DNA of 34,231 nucleotides from assembly GCF_029193815.1 (NCBI RefSeq), contig NZ_JARFVC010000041.1, forward strand, positions 1 through 34,231. Direction: 5' to 3'. The DNA comes from Cytobacillus sp. S13-E01 (GTDB lineage: Bacteria > Bacillota > Bacilli > Bacillales > Bacillaceae_L). Positions 15,181 through 22,310 of this stretch are shown here, piece by piece (within the stretch, counting starts at the first letter, position 1; every line of letters begins with the position of its first letter). The notes below the pieces were generated by a model that did no database searches, had not been told where the DNA came from, and saw nothing but the letters and a program-made list of their open reading frames with translations. Both the position numbers and the translations under genes were made by a program.

Positions 15181-16401
15181 CTACCTTATTAATGTTTCAT
15201 TCATTCGAACTGCTGTTATGATTCCTGCTATTAGAGGTAATAGAGCAACTAAACCAATTGCCCAACTAATATTAAGCATATCTGCAATAAATCCTGCAAA
15301 TAATGCTCCAAATGCATATCCACTATCTCTCCAAAAACGATAAACTCCCATTGATGAGGCTCTCCATTCTGGTTGTGCTATATCACTAATTGAAGCTTGT
15401 AAGGTTGGATATACCATTGCGGTTCCTAGTCCTAGAAGAATAGCTGCTATGAACCATAGGCTATATTGGTTTACAAATAAAATCATCCACAGAGAAAGAG
15501 CTTGAAGCCACATTCCACCAACAATGAACCACTTTCGTCCGATCTTATCACTTAACGCTCCGGTGAACAGTTGGAAAAATCCCCATGAGGCTGGATAAAT
15601 CGCAACTAACACTCCAATTTCTGATACGGTTAAGCCAACACCTGTAAAGAATAATGGGAAGAGTCCCCAAGCCATACCATCTTTAAGGTTTGTGCTTAAT
15701 CCTGCAAAAGTGATGCTAGATAAACTTTTATTCTTAAACGTAGTCGTTTTGAAAACTTCTTTTGCAGATAAAGTCGGACCATTATTGTTGGATGATTTTG
15801 TTTGAAGCTTTATATGTTCTTCTGTATCTCTTACAAGTAATGATAAGATAAAACCGATTACCACAATAATAATACCTAAATAAAATGGTTCGGGGCGGTT
15901 AGAAAAATTTGTTGCAACAAAACCAGAGACACCAGCCATTACAGCTACTCCTATATACCCTGCAAATTCATTTAACCCTACAGCAAAACCTCTTTGAGTA
16001 GGTTTCGATAAATCAATTTTCATATTTACGGTCATGGACCAAGCTAATCCTTGGTTGATACCTAAGAAAATATTTGCAACTACAATCATCCACCATGAGG
16101 TTGCAAATATAACCAGCAAAGGAACTAATAAGCCGATACTCCAACCGATAAGAAGGACTTTCTTTCTTCCTAATCGGTCTGCGATAGCACCTGCAAAATA
16201 ATTCACAATAGCCTTTGAAAATCCAAAACTAATAATAAAAGATAATGCCGCACTTGCCGATGCCAAACCAAAATCTTCTTCACCAATAATCGGGAGAATG
16301 GTTCTTTCTAAACCAACCATTGAACCAACAAAGAAGTTCGTAACAACTAGAAGTATGAAATTTATTAAATTCTCTTTAATTCCGATTTGTACTTTACTCA
16401 A
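15181..16401 (-). CDS. MFS transporter
   Basis: A major facilitator superfamily transporter of about 406 residues with twelve predicted membrane helices in two halves. The MFS loop 2-3 motif occurs in both halves: AGAIADRLGRKK and TGALSDKIGRKW. The start is set at TTG 16401 because an ideal ggaggtg site lies 6 bp upstream; the TTG at 16416 would place that site inside the gene. It is the last gene after the ArsR-rhodanese regulator and the metallo-hydrolase, separated from the latter by a terminator hairpin. The substrate is unknown; the context suggests a sulfur oxyanion or other sulfur compound. Confidence 0.85.
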   Translation of the reverse strand: MSKVQIGIKENLINFILLVVTNFFVGSMVGLERTILPIIGEEDFGLASASAALSFIISFGFSKAIVNYFAGAIADRLGRKKVLLIGWSIGLLVPLLVIFATSWWMIVVANIFLGINQGLAWSMTVNMKIDLSKPTQRGFAVGLNEFAGYIGVAVMAGVSGFVATNFSNRPEPFYLGIIIVVIGFILSLLVRDTEEHIKLQTKSSNNNGPTLSAKEVFKTTTFKNKSLSSITFAGLSTNLKDGMAWGLFPLFFTGVGLTVSEIGVLVAIYPASWGFFQLFTGALSDKIGRKWFIVGGMWLQALSLWMILFVNQYSLWFIAAILLGLGTAMVYPTLQASISDIAQPEWRASSMGVYRFWRDSGYAFGALFAGFIADMLNISWAIGLVALLPLIAGIITAVRMNETLIR

Positions 16402-16420
16402 ACCATTCACCTCCAAAAAG

Positions 16421-16443
16421 GGAGAACCAAATAGAGGTTCTCC
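16421..16443 (-). terminator. Terminator between metallo-hydrolase and MFS genes
   Basis: A perfect 8-bp stem (GGAGAACC/GGTTCTCC) with a 7-nt loop is followed by CTTTTT on the minus strand. It would lower but perhaps not abolish read-through into the transporter. Confidence 0.8.
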
Positions 16444-16449
16444 ACTTTA

Positions 16450-17178
16450 TTATTTTCCTTGATTTGTTTTTCTCATCTCTTTAAAACCTTCTGGTTGTGG
16501 TGGTACGTTCGTTGTCATAAATTCAACAAATTCCTTCTCGTTATCAAATCTCATTGCTTCATTGTGACGTTTTTCAAATCCGATGGTTGAAGAAGGTTTC
16601 CCACTTAAACCACGTCCACAAACTGATCCTGAAAACGCTCCAGGATAAAGTTCAACATGGTCTTCTAATTGAGTAATCTTTTGTAAGCTTTGATACAAAT
16701 CTTTTGCCCCTTCTTCAATAGATACAGCCAATTCAGTTCTACCTGCATCTCCGACCATTAACGTATGACCTGTTAAGACAAACCAAGGTTCATCAGCTCG
16801 ACGTTTATCAGAAACCACGATAGAAATGTGCTCTGGTGTATGACCTGGAGTATGCAAGAATTTTAATAGTGTATTTCCAGCTAATAATTCATCCCCGTCT
16901 TCCACTGGAGTAAAGTTATAGCTTGTTTCTGCTGAAGAATAAAGGACATATTTTGCACCTGTTTTCTCGGCTAATTTTCTTGCACCTGATACATGATCAG
17001 CATGAAGATGTGTATCAATTACATAAACAATATTCATGCCTAACTTTTCAGCTTCTTCTACATAAAAATCAATTTGATCTTCTAGTGGGTCTACCACCAC
17101 TCCTTGTGATTGACTTCCACACCCAAAAAAATATGATGCTGCTACTGGATTAGTGTGTAAATATTGACGAAATAACAT
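16450..17178 (-). CDS. ETHE1-like metallo-hydrolase (persulfide dioxygenase-like)
   Basis: A 242-residue single-domain metallo-beta-lactamase-fold protein of the ETHE1/Blh group. The start is ATG 17178 after a taaggaggaatt site; a longer in-frame reading would overlap the upstream gene. Metal motifs are H57, H59, D61 and H62 (THLHADHVSGA) and H113 (TPGHTPEH). The next ligand position, normally aspartate in TGDTL, reads H138 in LTGHTLMVGDAGRTEL. It lacks the rhodanese domain of its relatives at 3358 and 10602. It follows the ArsR-rhodanese regulator by 19 bp, so it is probably that regulator's main target. Confidence 0.85.
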   Translation of the reverse strand: MLFRQYLHTNPVAASYFFGCGSQSQGVVVDPLEDQIDFYVEEAEKLGMNIVYVIDTHLHADHVSGARKLAEKTGAKYVLYSSAETSYNFTPVEDGDELLAGNTLLKFLHTPGHTPEHISIVVSDKRRADEPWFVLTGHTLMVGDAGRTELAVSIEEGAKDLYQSLQKITQLEDHVELYPGAFSGSVCGRGLSGKPSSTIGFEKRHNEAMRFDNEKEFVEFMTTNVPPQPEGFKEMRKTNQGK

Positions 17179-17197
17179 TTTTAATTCCTCCTTAAAA

Positions 17198-17851
17198 TTA
17201 ATGAATATAATCAGATTGTTTCCACTCATGAACCCCTTCTTCCATGCGATAAGCTTCGTATCCAAGGGAGTTTAATGTTTCTACTGCTTGTGTTGCAAAA
17301 GCACAATAAGGTCCACGACAATAAGCAATTATTTTTTTATCTTTTGGAAGAGAAGAAATATGCTCCTCTAGATCTTCAACAGGTATCGATAGAGCTCCCG
17401 TAATATGTTGATTTTTATATTCATCTTCTGGTCTAACATCAATTAGAACAGCCTCACCATTTTGTATCTCTTTCAACATATCTTTAAGATGAACCATTTT
17501 AATCCTTTCATCTCTTCCTATATAACCTTTCCTGACGTGTGTAATATCACTAAACTGCATTTCGGCTAAATTTTTAATCGAATGCAGGAGTTCAATCACG
17601 TTATCATCTGCTAAAGAGTAGAATACAAAGTTTTTATCCTTACTAAATTTAACTAATCTAGCCTCTAGTAGTGCCTGAAGGTGTTTTGACGTATTTGCTA
17701 CAGACATCTTTGCTTCTTTGGATAACCTCTCCACTGTTTTTGGTCCTTGAGATAAATAATCTAATAACTCAAAGCGCTTAGGACTAGAAAGAGCTTTACT
17801 AATTCGAGCAAAATGATTGTAAACAAGGTCTTTAAATTCTCTAGGTTCCAA
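17198..17851 (-). CDS. ArsR-type regulator fused to a rhodanese domain
   Basis: A 217-residue fusion. Residues 8-95 form an ArsR-family winged helix (ISKALSSPKRFELLDYL, then the recognition helix region VANTSKHLQALLEARLV). Residues about 117-215 form a rhodanese domain (VLIDVRPEDEY, IPVEDLEEH) with a CRGPYC motif holding C178 and C183. The rhodanese probably senses persulfide or another sulfane donor and changes DNA binding. It starts at TTG 17851 after an agaggtgataa site. Its promoter has a 24-bp palindrome at the expected transcription start, so autorepression and control of the downstream metallo-hydrolase are likely. Confidence 0.87.
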   Translation of the reverse strand: MEPREFKDLVYNHFARISKALSSPKRFELLDYLSQGPKTVERLSKEAKMSVANTSKHLQALLEARLVKFSKDKNFVFYSLADDNVIELLHSIKNLAEMQFSDITHVRKGYIGRDERIKMVHLKDMLKEIQNGEAVLIDVRPEDEYKNQHITGALSIPVEDLEEHISSLPKDKKIIAYCRGPYCAFATQAVETLNSLGYEAYRMEEGVHEWKQSDYIH

Positions 17852-17866
17852 ATTATCACCTCTAAT

Positions 17867-17890
17867 CTATTCAACTAATTAATTGAATAG
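17867..17890. promoter_or_regulatory. Operator of the ArsR-rhodanese regulator
   Basis: A nearly perfect 24-bp palindrome with arms CTATTCAA and TTGAATAG lies just downstream of the -10 element, with a further TTGAAT half site at 17891-17896. ATTCAA/TTGAAT arms are common for ArsR-family operators. Confidence 0.7.
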
Positions 17891-17894
17891 TTGA

Positions 17895-17923
17895 ATTGTA
17901 CGATATAAAATTTATTTTGTAAA
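17895..17923 (-). promoter_or_regulatory. Sigma-A promoter of the ArsR-rhodanese unit
   Basis: TTTACA (17918-17923), a 17-bp spacer and TACAAT (17895-17900) on the minus strand. The palindrome at 17867-17890 would cover the start point. Confidence 0.72.
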
Positions 17924-18240
17924 GTGATTTGCTAAATTGAAGGTTATTTACTTTAAAAATTGATACTTGTTATTCTTAACGAAGAGGGCAAATAAAATGA
18001 AATACAAATAAAATCTCCCTTAACTTTAATTTAAAGGGAGATTTTTAAATTTAAAATTTAATCGCTTCTTTTGTACTCAGTTCAAAAAGCTTTTTTTGGG
18101 GATAAATTAGATAATACACTGCCATTTCATACATAAATTAAATTCTAAATACAAATGAGATTCGTTCAATTTTAACCTACTATTCAGTATAATATTTTTA
18201 GTATATTGAATTAGAATGATTTGATCTTGCGATAGATTTA
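17924..18240. other. Gene-free stretch between tnsC and the cargo regulator
   Basis: About 317 AT-rich bases without a credible gene. They hold the tnsC-side terminator at 18011-18047. I looked here for TnsB-site-like repeats that would mark a transposon left end and found none, which supports the sulfur genes being inside rather than beside the element. Confidence 0.5.
18011..18047. terminator. Bidirectional terminator after tnsC
   Basis: AAATCTCCCTTTAA-type arms pair around a short AT loop (AAATCTCCCTTAA against TTAAAGGGAGATTT), flanked by A and T runs on either side. It closes the tnsABC transcript. Confidence 0.82.
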
Positions 18241-19167
18241 TTACTTTTCTAAGAAGTCATTAATTTCTTTTTCTGTTAATTGACCTATTACATTTTCTCT
18301 TGCTTTAATTAATAAATCTCCATCAATCTTTGTTAATACAGAAAAATCATTAAAGTCAGGCTCAAATACTCCTAATAAATCAAATGTTTCTCTTAATATT
18401 GGTTTTAACCATCCAATCAAACCACCACTTAACTCATGTAGCATATAGGGCATTGCACTTTCCTTATCTGCAAGGCCAATTGAAACCTCTGAGGCTAATT
18501 GATTCTCAATATCCGCTAATAAAGTGAAAAAATCATCATCACAGGACTTGAACCAAGGAATGTCTGTAGGTGCATATCTTCCAATATGTTGGTCGTTAAT
18601 CTTTCTTAACTCTTCTATAGCTGGTGTACCTACACATACTAGACAAACATCAGCCATATTTGCTACTTTTTTTATTTGCTCCATTGCCTGTTTTTTATTT
18701 ACAAATGTAGAGGCTAAGAGGTAATCCATTTCATCGATAATTAGCATCTCAACTTTTTGCCTTTTTAGGAGTTGAAAAGCTCTTTTCTCAAGTTCGTATA
18801 CTTTAGGTGTGCCTCTCATTGCTGGGGCATTTAAACCCATTGTGATGATTTGATTATAAAATCCAACCAAGGTAAAAGGACTTGGAAGTTCCATATAGGC
18901 AACAGGTCTGATATCAACTTCTGTCCCGTCCTCCTCAGTATGCACATATCCTTCATTTGATTTTTTATATTTCTTCATCATTTGGGTTTTCCCAACCCTC
19001 GACTTTCCTTTTATAAATAGATGCATAGGAGTTTCATCGTTTTCTTCATCTATGCCCATTTTCCGATACTTTCTCCTTTTGTCCAGCATACTCCATATTC
19101 TTTTGACTTCTGGATGTTCTATATATAAATTTATAATTCTTTTTTGAAAGGATAAATACTTATTCAT
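18241..19167 (-). CDS. tnsC: TnsC/TniB-like AAA+ transposition regulator
   Basis: A 308-residue AAA+ ATPase with Walker A GKSRVGKT (residues 54-61) and Walker B MLIIDEMDYLL (D145, E146), followed by a sensor-like LVCVGTPA stretch. In Tn7-like systems TnsC links the target selector to the TnsAB transposase and gives target immunity. It is much shorter than Tn7 TnsC (about 555 residues) and closer in size to TniB-type and CAST TnsC proteins. It follows tnsB by 8 bp and is the last tns gene; no target selector follows. Confidence 0.9.
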   Translation of the reverse strand: MNKYLSFQKRIINLYIEHPEVKRIWSMLDKRRKYRKMGIDEENDETPMHLFIKGKSRVGKTQMMKKYKKSNEGYVHTEEDGTEVDIRPVAYMELPSPFTLVGFYNQIITMGLNAPAMRGTPKVYELEKRAFQLLKRQKVEMLIIDEMDYLLASTFVNKKQAMEQIKKVANMADVCLVCVGTPAIEELRKINDQHIGRYAPTDIPWFKSCDDDFFTLLADIENQLASEVSIGLADKESAMPYMLHELSGGLIGWLKPILRETFDLLGVFEPDFNDFSVLTKIDGDLLIKARENVIGQLTEKEINDFLEK

Positions 19168-19175
19168 AGCAACCC

Positions 19176-21260
19176 CTACTTTTGTCTCTTTTCATAATTC
19201 AATTTATTTTTGAGAATTTCTAACTGACTAACTGATTTATTTTCAGCCGGTTGTTGAAGTTTTTCAGGCTCTGCTGGGATTAGCTTAAAACCTGATTTTA
19301 ATGCTTTTCGTCGCACTTTTTTATTATTTTTCATTTTAGCCTTAATTTTTTCCTCAAGAAGAGCCTTTCCTTTTATTATATCCCTCGATCCAGGTATCTT
19401 TTGAATATTTAGTAGACCCTTTGCTCTTAATTCTTTAGTAATAGCTTTATATGTACTCCTACTCATTCCTGTAATACTTTCTGCAGGTGGATTTTGTGCT
19501 GGTAGTTCTAAATAAGAATGAGTTGAGGGATCTAATAAGTAAATACGCGAGATATCATCAATGTCATACTTAATCTTATATTTGTTTTTTTGCTTACTTA
19601 TAAGAGTTGAGTTTTCTTTTGAAGCATAATAAACGTTATCCATCCTAACACCATCACGAGAATACATTCGCTCTTCAGTAGGTAAAAGCTGTATTTCGTA
19701 ATAACCTTCATCCGCAGCTGGAATAAACTCAGGAAATCCAACGACTTCTATTCCTTGATAATATCTTGCAGTTGGAGTTGGGAATTCTTCAGGAAGCCCC
19801 TTGTGAACTATATGATGATAAACATCAACTATATATGTCGTTAATAATTCAGTAATATCCTCAAGAGTAAATATAGCCTCTGTTTCAGCATCATAATCAC
19901 CAAGTTCTTTAGGGTTGCTTTTTCTGTTACCAGCTAATTTATGTATAAATTGTTTATTAATAGTACCAAAAAATCTTTCTATCACACCACCATATCTTGG
20001 AGTAGCTACAGGTCGATACATCACTTGTGATTCTAATGTTTCGTCAATCATTCTTCTAACATGATTGTTATCGAATTCAGGTCCATTATCAAAATAAAAT
20101 ATTCTTGGAATTCCCGATATTTCCCATTCATTAATAGTGTTGTATCTGCTCTTTATTCTTTTGAAGAAAATCCCGTGTTGGATAGCTTTTCTTACTTTAT
20201 TTGCAGACGGCTCTTCAAAAGATATATGCATACACCATATCATTCGGGTATAAACATCTATCCCCATAGTTATCCATGGTCTCCCAAGATTTGCACCACT
20301 CTCTATATCAATAATATCTATATCAAGCTCTGTATGATCGATTTCAACTATATGAAGAGGTGCCTTTGCAAACTGGTTTGAAAAACCCCTTGATGTTTCT
20401 AAATAATCCTGGAGTGCATCTTTTCCGTTTCTTAATAATTGTTTTATTCTAGGATTTAATCTCTTTTGGATTATTCCATGAACAGTGATATAGTCTAATG
20501 ATTTTAGGTTCTTTTCATAACATAGTATTTCAATAGTATCAGTTAAGTTTTGTATTGTTATTTTTCTTTTATCAAGATAGTGCTTCTCTATAGCCTCTTT
20601 AAGGATTGGCAAGTATTCTTCATCTAGTCTAGTATAAATAACATCTAAAACGAGTTCAGAATTTTTAGGATGACAAATTTCAATTGCTTTTTCATCAGAT
20701 CTCACTCTATTTTTAATATCATGTTTCCTTATTAAACCATCAAGTCCATGATTAGGGGACTCATTTTCTTCTCCTTTGTAAGATGCTACATATCTTTTTA
20801 GTTGTCTGGTTGAAATGTTGTTTCTTTCAGAGATTCTTTTATACAATTTCTCTTTATTTAAGTTTAGAATGGATTCATCTTTTTCTAAAAAATCTTTATA
20901 GATGTCCTTAAATGCAAAACTAGAAAGTAAGTCACCTTCTTTGATATTTTCGAACATTAATATCGGTTTTATCATTTCAAACCTTTTTGAGACAATGTCT
21001 CTTTTTTTCTCTGAGAGAGTGTCTAAGTATGCAAGGTTGTTTTTATTACTTTTATTGGCCTCTTTATTTATTCTTTTATTTATGTAATCACTCGGGATAA
21101 AACTTGAATCTGATATTAATGAATAATAATTAACTTCGTATACTTTTTTATCTCCTTCAATTCTTTGAATTAAGACATCCGGAGGTTTAATTGAAAATAC
21201 TGAATGTCTAACACCATAATATAAAAATTCATCATTTATCTTCAGTTGGCATAGTTTCAT
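19176..21260 (-). CDS. tnsB: Tn7-like DDE transposase TnsB
   Basis: A 694-residue transposase of the TnsB/MuA family. The N-terminal half contains helix-turn-helix end-binding regions. The catalytic core has D308 (VEIDHTELD), D391 (FYFDNGPEFD) and E428 (RYGGVIERFFG), so the DDE triad is complete. The C-terminal 100 residues are basic and helical, and should hold the TnsC-interacting tail. It cuts and joins the 3' ends of the element while TnsA cuts the 5' ends. Its ATG overlaps the tnsA stop by 4 bp (ATGA), which indicates translational coupling. Confidence 0.93.
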   Translation of the reverse strand: MKLCQLKINDEFLYYGVRHSVFSIKPPDVLIQRIEGDKKVYEVNYYSLISDSSFIPSDYINKRINKEANKSNKNNLAYLDTLSEKKRDIVSKRFEMIKPILMFENIKEGDLLSSFAFKDIYKDFLEKDESILNLNKEKLYKRISERNNISTRQLKRYVASYKGEENESPNHGLDGLIRKHDIKNRVRSDEKAIEICHPKNSELVLDVIYTRLDEEYLPILKEAIEKHYLDKRKITIQNLTDTIEILCYEKNLKSLDYITVHGIIQKRLNPRIKQLLRNGKDALQDYLETSRGFSNQFAKAPLHIVEIDHTELDIDIIDIESGANLGRPWITMGIDVYTRMIWCMHISFEEPSANKVRKAIQHGIFFKRIKSRYNTINEWEISGIPRIFYFDNGPEFDNNHVRRMIDETLESQVMYRPVATPRYGGVIERFFGTINKQFIHKLAGNRKSNPKELGDYDAETEAIFTLEDITELLTTYIVDVYHHIVHKGLPEEFPTPTARYYQGIEVVGFPEFIPAADEGYYEIQLLPTEERMYSRDGVRMDNVYYASKENSTLISKQKNKYKIKYDIDDISRIYLLDPSTHSYLELPAQNPPAESITGMSRSTYKAITKELRAKGLLNIQKIPGSRDIIKGKALLEEKIKAKMKNNKKVRRKALKSGFKLIPAEPEKLQQPAENKSVSQLEILKNKLNYEKRQK

Positions 21261-22006
21261 AATTTGTTCTCCAATACTAAGTAATCTACAAGTTGGTCAG
21301 AAATATTTCCTAATTTTACTTCACTATATTGGTCTAATGGTTTGGTTAAATCACAATGTAACCTTCCTACGCTAACCATATGCCAAATCACCGGTAGGAT
21401 AAGCCGGTAGTCGATTTTAGCTGAAAAACTTTTTGCTAACTCTATAATTGATATTTCTTTAATGTACAACATTTTTTGCTCAATCTCTTCAAACCATGAC
21501 GCTACATTTTTCCTTGGTTTTAAAAAATTCCACAGAAAAAGAATATTAGATTCTATAACCTTTGGTAATTCTCCTCTCGGAATTACAATCGAATATCCCC
21601 AATTATTTTTTTGAGCATAGTTTAAACAAGTTTTAGTTATCAATGATGATTGTGTGTCGCTGTCTATCCCTTTTATTTGGTAAAGCACAGGAATTGAATT
21701 ATTTCTAAAGACAAGAACATCAGGAACATGGATCCATTCCTCAAGTTCTTTTAGCTTTTCATCAAATACCTTTATAGGCACTTCAACCGGTTGATCATAA
21801 TACCTTACAGTCTGGGTGTCTAACTCAAGAAGATAATAAAACAAACACTCTCCCCATAGGGACTCATAGCCAACTTTTCTTTTCATTTTAGGACTATGAA
21901 AATAACCACTTATATGCTTAATATATCTACTCTGTTTATTATCTACTTTTCTTTTTGGTGCATATTTAGCATCTTCACTAGCCCAATCATTATTTAACCA
22001 ATTCAT
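21257..22006 (-). CDS. tnsA: Tn7-like 5'-end endonuclease TnsA
   Basis: A 249-residue TnsA with a restriction-endonuclease-like N-terminal domain. Candidate catalytic residues are E53 (WGECLFYYLLELD), D96 (HVPDVLVF) and K112 (YQIKGID), in the E...D...K order of the family, plus a C-terminal winged-helix region that contacts TnsC. TnsA makes the 5' cuts, allowing cut-and-paste movement. It is the gene nearest to glmS, as in Tn7. A gttggaggaaactga site precedes the ATG. One TnsB-site-like repeat lies at the promoter (22035), which could give feedback repression. Confidence 0.92.
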   Translation of the reverse strand: MNWLNNDWASEDAKYAPKRKVDNKQSRYIKHISGYFHSPKMKRKVGYESLWGECLFYYLLELDTQTVRYYDQPVEVPIKVFDEKLKELEEWIHVPDVLVFRNNSIPVLYQIKGIDSDTQSSLITKTCLNYAQKNNWGYSIVIPRGELPKVIESNILFLWNFLKPRKNVASWFEEIEQKMLYIKEISIIELAKSFSAKIDYRLILPVIWHMVSVGRLHCDLTKPLDQYSEVKLGNISDQLVDYLVLENKL

Positions 22007-22034
22007 TCAGTTTCCTCCAACCCTACCCGAATAA

Positions 22035-22054
22035 TGACAAAATTAGACATAATT
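22035..22054. repeat. TnsB-site-like repeat near the tns promoter
   Basis: TGACAAAATTAGACATAATT resembles the three end-proximal repeats. It lies just downstream of the tns -10 box, so TnsB binding here could repress the operon. Confidence 0.55.
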
Positions 22055-22060
22055 AAGTTT

Positions 22061-22090
22061 ACTATATTTTATTAAAATTTGTTTGTCCAA
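22061..22090 (-). promoter_or_regulatory. Candidate promoter of tnsABC
   Basis: TTGGAC (22085-22090), an 18-bp spacer and TATAGT (22061-22066) on the minus strand, 55 bp before tnsA. It lies inside the transposon end. Confidence 0.5.
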
Positions 22091-22133
22091 TTTAAAATAA
22101 GTATTAAAACATGATGGAACGGAAATTAATAAA

Positions 22134-22171
22134 AAAACCAGTATTAACAAGGATTTGTTAATACTGGTTTT
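22134..22171 (-). terminator. Strong terminator in the transposon right end facing glmS
   Basis: A perfect 16-bp stem (AAAACCAGTATTAACA/TGTTAATACTGGTTTT) with a 6-nt loop is followed by a long T run on the minus strand. It should stop glmS transcripts before they reach tnsA. It lies inside the element, between TnsB-like repeats. Confidence 0.92.
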
Positions 22172-22172
22172 A

Positions 22173-22237
22173 TGACATTTTATAATATAATTCTGTGACA
22201 AATTATGATATAAACTGTGACAAAATATAACATAATT
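22173..22237. repeat. Three TnsB-binding-site-like repeats at the right end
   Basis: TGACAAAATATAACATAATT (22218), TGACAAATTATGATATAA (22196) and TGACATTTTATAATATAATT (22173) are direct repeats spaced 22 and 23 bp apart. Tn7 right-end TnsB sites are 22 bp, overlap or adjoin, and also contain GACAAAAT. The match in spacing and core is good evidence for the right end. Confidence 0.8.
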
Positions 22238-22257
22238 CACACACGTGTGTTGTTACA
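22238..22257. mobile_element. Right terminus of the Tn7-like element
   Basis: Read from glmS inward, the sequence starts TGTAACAACACACG at 22257, with the TGT terminus usual for Tn7-like elements. It lies 7 bp after the glmS stop codon. The exact terminal base and the 5-bp target duplication (possibly 22258-22262) cannot be confirmed without the left end. Confidence 0.65.
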
Positions 22258-22310
22258 TCATCACCTATTCAACCGTCACACTCTTAGCTAAGTTACGCGG
22301 CTTATCTACA
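22258..22310. other. attTn7-type attachment region at the glmS 3' end
   Basis: The end of glmS, encoding the conserved tail NLAKSVTVE, is the binding region for TnsD in Tn7-like elements. The element end is unusually near (7 bp after the stop, against about 25 bp in E. coli). Position and family knowledge support the call; no TnsD is encoded in the window. Confidence 0.65.

Noticed and set aside
17924..18240. Left end of the Tn7-like element just after tnsC
   Set aside because: No TGACAAA-type repeats in the needed inverted orientation and no TGT terminus pattern were found.
22043..22240. 65-codon frame in the transposon right end
   Set aside because: It covers the terminator hairpin and TnsB-type repeats and shows no protein-like composition or start signal.
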